Below, one piece after another: positions 1 through 12,252 of a stretch of DNA of 64,000 nucleotides. Below the pieces are notes generated by a model, which was given only the letters and a program-made list of their open reading frames with translations, was not told the DNA's origin and did no database searches. Positions within the stretch are counted from its first letter, which is position 1. The number at the start of each line of letters is the position of its first letter. Source of the stretch: Rhododendron vialii (Eukaryota; Streptophyta; Magnoliopsida; Ericales; Ericaceae); assembly GCF_030253575.1 (NCBI RefSeq), contig NC_080564.1:27926561-27990560 (forward strand), given 5' to 3'. Made by a program: the position numbers and the translations under genes.

Positions 1-1759
1 CAAATGTTTACGACGAGACTCGAATCCTGAACTCCCACATAGGGAGGACCAAGAGATACCAACTGGTGCTAGAACCCATTGGTAGATTTTTCACAATTAC
101 ACTACTACATTTCGGATCTGGATCCTCTACAATGATACTCTTTGTGAGGATAGTGTGAGGGTTTGCATCCAAACCGTCCATCTTGACAATCAATGGTCCG
201 GATTGAAAAACAAATTTTACAAGGAACAGTTAACTTTTTCCCGAAAGAGTTTGTTTTTAATCCGGGCAATTAATTGTTGAGATGAACGGCTCAGATCCCA
301 TGAAAATCCTCACAGGCGATCTCTCGATCCCTACATTTCGTGCACTTTTCTTAAACATACTGCTAGCTAGGTAGAGTATAATAGTAGGTAGGTATATATT
401 AGTATTATTAATTGTTCAATCACTTTTCTTTTTCGATCAGGGAGTGACATTTCTAACCCCAAAAAGAAAAAGAAGAGCTAGCTAGCATAAACGTAGTTGA
501 TTTTTAAGTTTTGATGCTGCATCATCAAAATCAACTTTTGAATGGCCGGCCCTGTCGTTGATTTCTTCTTCGTACTCTAAAGTTTTTAAACAAAAGCAAC
601 CTGCAGGGAGATATAGCTACGCTAGCTAGCTTCAAGTTCACGATAACTCAGTTATGCGAGCTGTTTAATTTATTTGGTCATGGATCCAACAAGATAGGGT
701 TCTTGCAATCATGCAAAGTGATTTTTAATCGTCAACATTAATCTGGAAATTATCGGATATATAGTATTAAAGAAGTGATTTGCTTTTACCTAAGGAATGA
801 TCAATTCTACACCCAGTTACCTGTCAGCAAATCGGACACATATATAGAATCGATCAAGCATTTTCCGATATCAGACGGAACTATATATTTTTCTACAGGG
901 AGCGATGCTTTAAAGAAAATGTTTTGAAAGCGGCTGATATCCAATCATTTATATAGAATCTTTAAGTGGGTTCCACAGAAGACGGTACTGTATCGGAAAT
1001 GGGATAAAAGAAGTCAGTTTGCTTTTACCAAAAAAGATGCTCCATCCATGCATATATATATATGCATGGTTCCTATATATACAGGAATTAATGTCGTAGG
1101 GGCATATGCTGATTGTTTTAACCTTTCTCAACATGCTTCTAATTAAGTTGTTTCCTATTTTTTAACTTAAGGCTGAAAGAAAGGATCAAACAAATATTAT
1201 ATATTCTTTTTCATTACTTTCTTAGCAAAGAAGCAATTGAGAACATATCCAACATGTTTGTTCGTCAACTCAAATTAATACCATTGTGAATAGCTAGCTA
1301 AGTTGGCATTTTGCACAATTTGAAATATTGAAGAAAAATATATACAGAGTATTGCTCAATAATTAAGGCACGCCGAGGGGTGGAGTTAGATTTTAAACTC
1401 GAGGGTGGCCAATAAAATATAAAAACAAATTTTCAACCACTAATTACAATAATTATAAGGTTCATTATCTGTCAGCATGTAACAAAAATAATTTGACATT
1501 GTATATTTAGAAATTTGACACTCTTTCAAGTGCCGAAAGTGCCTAAGATTTGTTGTATATCAAGCTAATTTAAAATTAACCAATTCCCTTTCAAGTTATC
1601 GAAAACAGAAAGTGTCAGAGAGGTTTCACGCGCAAAAATGTTAAGATGAGAAAGAGACACATATATACCTACGGTTGTAAAATAGAGCATATCCTCACTC
1701 TACGGCCTCCCCTCCCCCGCTTTAGCTCCGCTAGCCCCTCAGCACACCCTCAGCATGTA

Positions 1760-2044
1760 TTCCTTTCGTCCCTTTTTAAATATCTTACTTAATTCGTAAT
1801 TCTAACTTATTAAAAAAAATCATTATTACATCTTTCATATCAACTTTTACCTCCGTTTTTTCTCCTTACCCTCTATGAAAACATCATCATTACATTTTTA
1901 CTAACTAACTTTTCAACATGGGATTTACTTTTAGGGGCAAAATGAAAAATTCACCAACTTTTATCCACTAACTTTACAAAATGGATATTTATTAAGGGAC
2001 AGCCCAAAATGAAATACCGGACTCTGAAAAAGGGACAGAGGGAA
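1760..2044. mobile_element. Stowaway-like MITE (Tc1/mariner type)
   Basis: The ends are inverted (TTCCTTTCGTCCC at the left, GGGACAGAGGGAA at the right) and flanked by TA on both sides. The interior is related to the reverse complement of the cleaner copy at 52457-52705. It is non-coding and slightly decayed. Confidence 0.65.
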
Positions 2045-2667
2045 TAATTTTTTGTTGGCGATAATTCAACTCAGAACTAGCAAGTTGTGGGACATTATAT
2101 TTTACTTTATTCGATGTGTTCGATCGATAATTAATGACCAGAAGCGAAAAAATAGTGCATTTAAACCTAATATTATTTGCATTTTCAATTAAATACGACC
2201 ATGTCCATATATATCGTTGTAATCTCTTTCATTTACTGATATCATAATTCATTTCTAGCTTGTGTTAAAAATAAAAAAAAAATCATTCTTATAATGATCA
2301 CATTCATGTGGGTTTTATTTTTGGAGCTGAACATCACAAGATGTCAACAAATCACGTTATTCATGTGGGTTTTATTTTTTGAGCTGAACAATCGAGCCCC
2401 ATGTAAGATTGGGTCCGATCTTCTCTGTCTCGAAAACCTTTGTTTCTCTGTGTCGAAAATTTTTCGACAGGGAGTGATATTTTTTTTTAATGTTTTAAAT
2501 TCAATGGCAAAAAAACACACATGGAGACACATAGATTATCGGCATGAAGGATCCTGCCTCGCATAGGATCCTGCCCTAACAACATTGTTATTCGACTCTA
2601 CTTTCACTAGGAGCCCCAATTTTCAACTCAGCTTTGCTATGAATACGTATACATACACATATATATG

Positions 2668-2952
2668 AACATACCCCTGTACATATGGTTTTGAGACCCG
2701 AATTTGGTTTCACAAAGATGATCGAAATTGCTTATTTTGTTTAAAATATTTTAGTTAGGATTCCCTGTAAAAAAATTATCTCAATCAAATGTCGGTAAGA
2801 GAGTTTACAAAATATCCCACTTTGCATTAGATGTATATTGACCTGATTTTTTTACTAGATATCCTTAAAAGATATTTTAATAAAATGAGCAACTCTGATA
2901 ATTTTTATGGATCCGATACCGGTCTCAAAACCATATGTACGCAGGGTATGTA
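2668..2952. mobile_element. Foldback MITE, about 30-bp inverted ends
   Basis: The left end (2669-2700) containing TACATATGGTTTTGAGACC is repeated inverted at 2920-2951. The interior has no coding potential. No clean target duplication was seen, so the superfamily is unknown. Confidence 0.5.
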
Positions 2953-4269
2953 ATGTATGTAACCATACTAGTACTGTTTTCGTTTTTCACTGGATTGTGC
3001 AGGACCAGTATGGAAGGGGTTCAGACATGGGAGAAAGAATGCACGTGGTCTCCACAGGAGGAGACACGTGAGAAGGGGGGAATTTATACCTTGCTTGCGG
3101 AGATGAGCTAGTGGGGTCCACTTTTGTACCACTATCAAAGAGAAGGGTCCACACAAGTAGAGTGATCTTTCGGTTTTGTTTTGTTTTTCTTGTCACTTGT
3201 TGGGGAGAAAATGAACATCCCTCCGCTATAGGTGCAGAACGGCCGATTTTGTCATTCATTTCGAAAATTGATGGTTCGAATCTTAATAAAGTAATGACGG
3301 TTCAAATTTATATATGTTCATACTTAATCCGAGCTATTCGTACCATAATAAATGACTAAATCAACCGCTCAACACTACTCTAAAAGGAGATGCTCGACAG
3401 CATCCACGGTCCGGGAAAATAGCCCCCTCTCTGTCTTTATCCCAAACACCCAAATATTCTCCCTCCTGTCACGTCAAACATTAGACATTATTATTAGTAG
3501 AAGATTTGCCCTGAATTCGACGCCGTGATTTTCTGGCGTTAGAAAATCCATAAGGATCCTCTCCGATGGAGAAAAGCACTGGACCATGCAGTTTTGCTTC
3601 TTTCCGGCACTTTACTTAAACTTGTTTCGACAATCGAAATCGTTTATTTCGGAAAAAAAATTCTATGTGAAGTTCAACGGCAGAAAAAATTATAAAGATT
3701 TGATATTAATGAATGCAATCTCAAAATCCATCTACCTTAGAAACCATTGATTTGCACATGGAATCAAAAATTTGTTATTTCGGGTGAATTATACGTACGG
3801 TTGCAATCGTTAGCTCATTAGTGTTCGAACAACTTGATGCTTGAGAAGGTTGCACGTCTTGGCAAGGCCTATGAAATGATCAATTGGGAAAGAGCAAGAA
3901 TAGCGAAACCGGACCGATCTAGGTTTTTTTTGTCCAATCCAAAAAAAAAACCCCAGCACCCGGCATCATCAACGGCCCACTTTTGTCCCAACTGAATTCT
4001 TGACTGTGAGTCGTGATTGAATCACAGCCGTGGGTAGGCCTCTCCAAAGCAGAAGTCATGATCTAGTGATCTAGTCCATGTAGCTAGCTAGTAAAGCTGA
4101 CGTAAGTGTGGGGTGTAGATTTAGAGACAATAGACAGACAGTGTGGTGGCCCACTTACATCGCCACCGACGGTTTTAGCATGCCAGGGGCTTGCTCCCAC
4201 CACCACCTTTTTCTTCCTTCTTATTCACAAGTCTCCTCCCACCCAAATCCATACAAACCCAAACCCAAA

Positions 4270-4295
4270 CTCTCTCTCTCTCTCTCTCTCTCTCT
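4270..4295. repeat. (CT)n tract in Dof 5' leader
   Basis: A CT dinucleotide run ends about 100 nt upstream of the Dof start codon, inside the probable 5' UTR. Pyrimidine tracts in plant leaders can bind GAGA-type BPC factors; that role is inference here. Confidence 0.6.
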
Positions 4296-4398
4296 GAAGA
4301 AGAAGAAGAAGTGAGATGCAGTACTGTTCTTGAGGCCTGAGAATTAAGTTTATTACTTATCACTTTGCCATATTTTCGTTAAGCGATCGATTAGTTGA

Positions 4399-4774
4399 AT
4401 GGCTACTCTTACTTCTCTTCAAGTTTGCATGGAATCAGATTGGCTTCAGGTATATATGCATGATCTCTCGATCTCCAATTGGGTTTCACTTTAGCCGTAC
4501 GTCCTGTTGTGTTTCTTTATTAGTCTTTGTGGAGTAATTTAGATTGTAGCCCTTTCCACTCGAAAGATATGGTCAATCAATCTCCCAATAGGCTAATTAA
4601 TTGATGCCCTCCTTTAATTTGGCCCCCGGAAGTGTATTTTTAAGACCAACATGGTCTTAGAAATAAGACTTAAGAGGCTACCTAATGCACGAGATTCCTA
4701 CTGCAAAATCACGAAATTTTCCTATTTTCATGGGCTAAGAATTAGGTGAAAGCAAACTATTGAAAAGTCGTAAG

Positions 4775-4826
<52 letters not shown>

Positions 4827-6479
4827 AAACCATACAGATGCTAAAGCACAACAATAGGATAACGAGGTAGGTTGGAACTTGGAAAAAAGAAACGTAAGGA
4901 GCCAAATGTATCCATCTTTCGCATTTTATATATCTAGATATTCCATAACGAAAGAATTTATAAGTAGCATTGACAATTCGGTATGAATTTGGAGTATTTA
5001 ACATAATGACGCGTCCGTTGTAATCATAAATAGTTTAAACCAAAGCACATACAAGAAAAATGATTTTCGCACCTAACCTTTTTTTTATAAATGCACTTCG
5101 AATTAATTTGTCTTACGGTGTTTTTGTTGTTTGTACTTTACATACTAGGAGACAAATTTTGAAGTCCATTTATAAAAAAAAAAATTGCAAAAATCGGTCC
5201 CTTGGATACAAATTTTTTGACTTATAATTCGAACATATGAACGACACGTAATTTTGAATTTATGTGAACCTCTAATCATACAACTTCTTTTCAATAGTAT
5301 AGGCACATTTCGAGCATCCTTGAAGGACAAGGAATTAATGTCCAGTACGTTCATCGATCTTAGTGACAAATTCTGACACATTATCTTTTGAACAGCAATT
5401 CTTTTTTATTAATCTTTGAAATTGTTATAATGATTAAAGAGAACAAATTCTGACACATTATCTTTTGAACGGAATTTTTTATTATTAATTTTTGTTTTTA
5501 TTACAAAGACTAAAGGGAACAAATTCTGACACATTCGAACCATATATACCAGGGTGCCATCCACGAGGACTCGCCAGGAATGGATTCTTCTTCACCATCC
5601 GGGGAAATGCTGACATGCTCAAGGCCCTTAATGGAGAGGAGGCTAAGGCCCCCACACGACCAAGCACTCAAATGCCCGAGGTGCGATTCAACCCACACCA
5701 AGTTCTGCTACTACAACAACTACAGCCTCACCCAGCCCCGCTACTTCTGCAAGACCTGCCGGAGGTACTGGACCAAAGGCGGCACGCTGCGCAACATCCC
5801 CGTGGGGGGCGGGTGCCGGAAGAACAAGAAGGTCTCTTCCAAGAAAACGAACGAAAATCACCAGCCCAACGGCTATGGCGGTGGCCAGTTAACGCCCGGT
5901 TCGTCCATGTCGAGCAGTCCGACAGATCTCCAGCTGTCGTTCCCCGATTTTCAAATGTCTCACTTGACCAACATGATGGGGAGCCATGGTGGTGTGGGGT
6001 TCGGAAACCCTAGTTTCATGGAGAACAAGTACAATGCCATGCTTGAAAGCCCTAACCCTAGCAGGGCTATTGATTTCATGGAGAGTAGTAATCCAAGAAA
6101 CCATGATTTTATGGGGAATGTGGATCAGATGGGTATGGTGGGTGCAGGTGGGATTGGTGATCATCAGCAAATGAGCCATGGTTTGGCTCCTAATTACTTT
6201 CATGCCCTTTGCTCTCCATTTGGTGGGATGTCTGTTGACCAAGGGCATACTGGTAATGGACCTTTCATGCTTCCATATCATGAAGGAAATGACCAGGATC
6301 AGAATATTAATACTGTAGACGTGAAGCCAAACACCAAGCTTTTGTCCCTTGGGTGGCATGATCAAGGTTGTTCTGATGCTGGGAATAATGAGCACTCTTT
6401 TGGGTACCTTAATGGCCTTGGATCATGGACCGGGTTGATGAACGGGTATGGACCCTCCACAACAAACTCGTTAGTCTAA
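4399..6479 (+). CDS. Dof zinc-finger transcription factor, DOF5.6/HCA2-like, two exons
   Basis: Predicted exons are 4399-4449 and 5553-6479, giving 325 residues. Exon 1 encodes [17 protein letters not shown], an N-terminus I remember as characteristic of DOF5.6/HCA2, and ends at a GT donor in phase 0. The intron (about 1.1 kb) ends at the AG of 5551-5552, and the frame continues into the internal Met at 5580, so the long exon alone understates the protein. The Dof finger is CX2CX21CX2C with zinc ligands near Cys58, Cys61, Cys83 and Cys86, followed by the [18 protein letters not shown] block. The rest is low-complexity and rich in Asn, Gly and Met. Dof proteins are nuclear and bind AAAG cores; HCA2 and its PEAR relatives act in procambium and vascular development (family knowledge). 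A CT tract lies in the probable leader at 4270-4295. Family assignment is firm; the exact orthologue is inferred. Confidence 0.9.
4777..4825. repeat. (GA)n microsatellite in Dof intron
   Basis: An uninterrupted GA run of about 24 units lies within the first intron of the Dof gene. Confidence 0.95.
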
Positions 6480-8089
6480 ATTAATTGAATCACCTGATCA
6501 GCGTACGCAATCAACGGTTCAGATGATTTGCATTCTGGCTTTGATGATCAATCTGCAACGTCTATGGACCATAAAATCTACTAATAGACTAAGTGCATGC
6601 CTTTGTTCTTTTCATCTTTTGGTTCTTTTAATTGACTTTTAACTAGTAGGAGTGTGAATGAGAGGGTGTGAGATTCAAAAAATGACTGCCTAGTGACATA
6701 TGGTTGGTGTCTCCATCTTGTTGTTTTATATTGGTATGGTTGAACCTCTTAATGCTTTTTTGTCTTAGTTGGTGTCTTTGGTGGAAGACATTCCAAATAG
6801 TGGGATTTTGTTGAAATATCGAGGGAGATATATATATGTAGTAGTTATTTTTAGTTCCACAAGCTAGAATGTGTTAGAATTGTTATCTTTATTTGGTAAT
6901 TGTGTAAGAAAACTATTAGCTAGAAATTTCTTGACTGTTTTGTTGCATCTTTTTACATGGTGCTCTCGACGAATGAAAAATCACATTACACACATTAATG
7001 TGATCAGTCAGGTCACCATGTAGTTTGTCGTACATATACTTAATTACCAAGTGTTGAATAATTAATCGGTTGTGTATTATTTAGCACATCTTTGTATGAC
7101 AATCATGATGATGATGATGATGATGATATGCATGCTAATTTGTTGATGAGTGATCTCAAGTGGCTTGTTATTGTTTTAGTGGTTACTGATAAAGTATCCC
7201 CCTTCATTGCTGGGGGGTGTTTTTGACTTCAGACAAGAATTAAAGAAGGAAAACAAAAGCAGTATTCTCAGGGACAAAAAGCAAAAAATTCTCTAGAAGA
7301 TTGTGTCATTGCATGTGATTTGCATGTACCTCGGCAGCTTCCATGGGGAAGTTTATTAATTAAGCCATAAAAGAAAAAGAAAAAAATTTAGGAGAGTCTA
7401 GCTAGGGACAGGAGTAGCTTTCCTAGCCTGCAACTTGGATATTGTCGAACAATTTCCATTGTGTGTTCGATCTAACTTTAAAGTATCGGTATTGACCAAA
7501 TTAATCTGGTACACCATTTTTTTTTTGGGTCAAAATTGTAGGAGTATTAATAGATAACCGCGGTCGAATCATTACATCAAACGAAAATGTCGTGCGCAAG
7601 AAGAGTACCCGGCCAGCAATCATGAATTGGGAGGTCTAGCTTTCCGAGTACAAAAGCCAACACCTTGCAGTCCGGAGGCAGCCAACGCATGAGCAACCGC
7701 CAAGGTCAGCTCATATATTTTGAAGGCCCGAAGCAAATTTCTTATATTGAGCTCCTTATATATTAATGAATTTCTTAAAAAAATGATAAAAGTACAAAAA
7801 TAACAAAAAACTCAAACTAAAAGGATGCAATTATGACAATATAATGAAAAAAGATATGATTGCAAGAGTTTTTGAAGAAAATAAGATACAATTATGTTTT
7901 TGTTTAGAAACATTCTAATATTAATATGTAAGTTACATTACAATGGGGTCTTAATTTTAGACCAAAATTCGGAGATCGAAAGCGGCACTTCTCTCGCCTC
8001 TCCTATGAGCCGGACCTGGCAACCTCATTGGCAGACCGTAAAACAAATCAAAACTCACAGATCCGTACGTATCTAGCTATTTTGTGATT

Positions 8090-8370
8090 CATTAGCAATA
8101 TTTTAGCATGTACCATATGAACTTATTTTATGATTCATTCACAACATTTTAGCGTGTTTCGTAACTTTTGTTTTAGAATTCATAACTTTTCAGCAGTACG
8201 ATTCGTAAATTTTCATTATAATTCATAACATTTTGGTGTATTTCGTAACCTTTATACGATTCATAACTTTTTAGCAATACAATTCGTAACATTTTCTCTA
8301 TAATTCATAACATTTTGGGGGGTGCATATGATGTACACCCAAATAAGGGGTGTGTATTGTAGTCATTCCC
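8090..8370. repeat. Dispersed repeat related to 29035-29265
   Basis: Both stretches contain several ATTCGTAAC/ATTCATAACATTTT units and end in a closely matching block with ATGATACACACCCAAATAAG (8330s and 29220s). This is probably a transposon-derived family of unknown class. Confidence 0.5.
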
Positions 8371-9120
8371 CTTAACGAATATCCGCCCGCAACAATCACC
8401 TTAATTTGGTACCTTGCACCTCTAATTATGTTCCGGCTAAAATATGGGCTGATAACGGTCAATACGGTTAATATATACCAGACAGTACCTATAATAGCGG
8501 ACAGTACATGACTACTTTTTTAAAATTAGTTTTCTCTTCTAGTGTCGGTCAATATATCGGACATTATCAGTCAAAACCAGATGTATATATTATACTAAAT
8601 TTTTTGATGTAGAAAAATAACACTAATAGCAATAAATTCAAAATGGTACTTGATATCTCACAAGTACGGCGGTACCGGTATATACCGTACCACTTGGCAC
8701 ATGTTAGAGGCTTCTTATGGTTATTTTAACATCCATTCACATGATTTCACAGTTTCACTGCACTTATTAAAGTGCTTTTAATGTGAGTGTCCAATTAGCA
8801 CCTAGCCCCATTGGGCCAACCCAGGTAAGAGCCGGACTTGGAAATCTGTGGACCAACCATAATTTTGTCCACAGCCCAAATTCATGCACAACAACACAGT
8901 AAGCGGGGAGCAGCCAGAGCAGTACCGTTGGAAAGCAGAAGCGAGAGGTATTACTGATGGGAGGATGAGATTTTTACACACAATAAGGCATTTCTTTCTG
9001 TTTTTTACTCTCACTCAACTCCCATCTACATAATAAAGGAGAAAAGTTTTTAAATCTTATTTTTTTATAAATCCTAATCATTGATTTACTCCATAAATCC
9101 TACAGCTTCCAACCCCCCCC

Positions 9121-9158
<38 letters not shown>

Positions 9159-9215
9159 CAATAGTAATTGCACAATTGTCGCTAATTAAATCTCACGTTC
9201 AAAATTCATATCTCA

Positions 9216-9251
9216 CTCTCTCCTCCTCTCTCCCTCTCCCTCTCTCTCCCT

Positions 9252-9302
<51 letters not shown>

Positions 9303-9329
9303 TCACACACACACACACACACACACACA
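9216..9329. repeat. Compound (CT)n/(CA)n microsatellite
   Basis: A long CT and CCCTCT-rich run passes directly into a CA run. Confidence 0.9.
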
Positions 9330-11219
9330 TCTTTTAGCTCTCCGCTCCCAAAGCCCAGATTGACTCCATTTTTTTTTTCCAGTTTAAATGGTTATTTCAA
9401 TTACAAAGCTCCCACCATTGTCCAATCTGTAATAGGATTCTACCTTTGGGTCGAGATTTGATTTTGCAATGATTCCCTTCCACCTCCCCCTCCCAAAATA
9501 AAAAATAAAAATAATAACAACCAAATGCTCCATATTCTCTATCTGTGTGTGTGCTATTTTGAAATTTTGAACAACCCATTGGCGTTACATAAATAAGTTG
9601 ATACTTTGTTCACGGTTACATTATTGATTTACATGTGTGCTGATTGATCGATCCACGCATTCGGGCACTAAAAGAACTCTGTTTGAACCTAATTTAAAAA
9701 CATATATTCCCGCATAAATCAATTTCGTTGGCAGGGGTGGTCAATAGTTCATAATTTATTTTAGTTGTATTCAAAATGCGTTACACTGTGCCTTTAGGCA
9801 TGGACAAACCCTAGTACTTTTACAATATAAATTACAACCTATATATAGGCAAAACCTGAGAAGAAATCAAAGATGTGATGAACTCACATGCATTTATTGT
9901 TCCAATCACAAAATATATTACGAAAGCTCAAAAAGTCTTCAAATTTGGTGAGGAATAGTTCTCTTCGTTTTATTTCTTCTTCTTCCAAATCTTATCTCTG
10001 ACTAAAAATCCCACTTGCCTTTCAAGCACCAAGCCTCCATTAGAACAGTTGAACCACGTTTTTGTCATTTAAGGCTTTCAAGCTTAACTACTTTTCAACA
10101 TACAAGTGGTTTTATCAATTTTTGTCACGAAATTGAACAAAGAATTGATCAAGCCCTTATCGATATACGTCGACTGAGTCAATTTTTTCCAGGAATTCTT
10201 AGAAAAATATTTTATACAAATTGAGTGGCTCTATCTACTTGTGTGGAATTCTAAAATGAGTCCCACACAACGTGTACACCAAAATAGTGTACCCATATTG
10301 TTTTTCAACCCAAAAAAAAGCTCTTAGAATTGATTATAATATCACAACAATATTCTTCACAATCTGCAATTCATTTTTTAGAATTTCATATTCACAAACA
10401 ACATTTTCATAATTCATTTAAGTTATATTACCCCTAACTAGTCCCCGACACACATAAGTGGTCGTCGTATTTGTAATTGTGCAAATACATTGATAGCACA
10501 AACACACCAAAGGCATGTTTGAAAAGCGTGAATGAAATAATGTTAAGTTAAAGTGAATAAACATCTCCAACTCTTTTAATTGTTAGTAATTATTAGGATG
10601 AAAAAATTTATGAGCAAAAGCTTACAAAAATTCATTAAACACAAAATAAATCCAAAAGGTCTGTACGTCTTGCATTGTTTTTGTCTTTGATCAACTTTAT
10701 CAAGGTTTTTATCACAACTTTGTACAATTTAAATTCATATCATCATGAGGAACCAATAATTCACAAAATTATTGATGTAAAACTATTAAATACAATTTTT
10801 TTGAATAAATATCAAAAAAAATTCAAAGGATTATTAAGCCAAACCAAGGGTGGAGTCAGGAATTTTGGTTATTGAGGTCAAAAATTAGATTCATAAGCAA
10901 TATATTTTTTCTGCGCACAAGTCCAAAAATAACTAAATTAAGAGGTTAATTATAAGATTGATATGCATTAATAATTCATTTTTACCTCATAATTGACCCC
11001 AAAAGACTTGTTATATATGTAAAATAATGCATGATACCCTCATTTTTAGTACTATCAACTCTTGAAAAGAATGGAACGCTTGGGATTTCTGTGCATTTAA
11101 AACAAATTTGGATAATTTAGATATTTTTTGTAGGGTCAAAATGACAAAATTTGGTTACAAATTATCAAATGTTCTTGTGAAAAATTAAAGTCAATGGGAT
11201 CACTATACATCACTTGTCC

Positions 11220-11661
11220 CTAAGGGCGTGTTTGATAGGAGGTTTGGAGGGGAGGATTGGATTAATAATTCCATGGGGTTGTTAATACCTTGTTTGGTTA
11301 GGTTTTTGTAGGGGGGATTAGTTGTTCCATGGGATTGTTAATCCCCAAAAATGGGGGTATTAGCAATACCATGGGGGGGGGGGGGGTGTTACTAGTAATC
11401 CCATCCCCATGGGATTGAGCAATACATGTTTAAAAACTCACTTCAATCCCAATCCCAATTCTAATCCTAGCCTAAACAAACATGTTATTTACAATCCCTT
11501 CCCATTTTCAATCGAATCTCAATCCTAATCCCATGCAAAACAAACATGAATAAATAATTCATCTCCTCATTAATAATTCCACCTCATTCTCAATCCCAAT
11601 CCTAATCCCATATCATTACGAATCCCCTCAAAACGAAATCTGCAATCAAACACGCCCTTAG
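11220..11661. mobile_element. MITE with CTAAGGGCGTGTTTGAT inverted ends
   Basis: The left terminus CTAAGGGCGTGTTTGAT is matched exactly by its reverse complement at the right end. The 442-bp interior is made of GGGATTG/CAATCCC-type inverted blocks and is non-coding. No convincing target duplication is visible. It lies about 200 bp upstream of the bL12m first exon and could affect that promoter (inference). Confidence 0.7.
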
Positions 11662-11882
11662 TGCCTCCGCACATGAGCCAAACCATCCTCCGAGTCCCGC
11701 CGCAAGTAAATATTGTTTGAAGCTATTTATGTGGTAAAACTGTTATGTTTATAAGTTGAAGGTTCAAATATGTAAAATCAAGTAACATAACATATGTCTC
11801 TAAACCCTAATATACAAATCAATCAGAATCTGAACTGCTCCAAAATCCTCGCTAGCTCCGGCGTCGATCGGCGGCTCCGGCG

Positions 11883-11925
11883 ATGATGAGAACAGGTATC
11901 TCTCTTCTCTCTCTTCCTTTCCAAC

Positions 11926-11964
<39 letters not shown>

Positions 11965-12177
11965 AACCATCCTAACCCATCAGACGATGGGTGATTCGGA
12001 CGGATGTGAAAGGTGCCAATCAACGCGGACGCCGTTTACTTGGGAAGTAGAAGAGTGCAGGATTCTCGTTGACAGTGCCTTTTTTTTCCTCTTTGTACTA
12101 CTCATTTCTGCTTTATACTCTGTAGTAGGCTCCCACCAAATTTGGGCAGTCTGAATGCTCTCGAAGAGCTAAAAGGA

Positions 12178-12252
<75 letters not shown>

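Larger units (their letters stand above)
1..4269. other. Intergenic DNA upstream of the Dof gene
   Basis: AT-rich sequence with no coding signal I can support. It holds a Stowaway-like MITE (1760-2044), a short foldback element (2668-2952) and a 34-bp near-exact direct repeat around 2304-2387. The last kilobase presumably contains the Dof promoter, but I cannot assign individual sites. Confidence 0.6.
6480..11219. other. Intergenic DNA between Dof and bL12m genes
   Basis: The first few hundred bases are the probable Dof 3' UTR. The rest is AT-rich, with a (GAT)n run near 7105, a repeat shared with 29035-29265 at about 8090-8370, and compound CT/CA microsatellites at 9125-9156 and 9216-9329. 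I see no gene. Confidence 0.6.

Noticed and set aside
5492-6395. Long frames overlapping the Dof exon (173 and 168 codons)
   Set aside because: Shadows of the Dof coding frame; they lack any domain.
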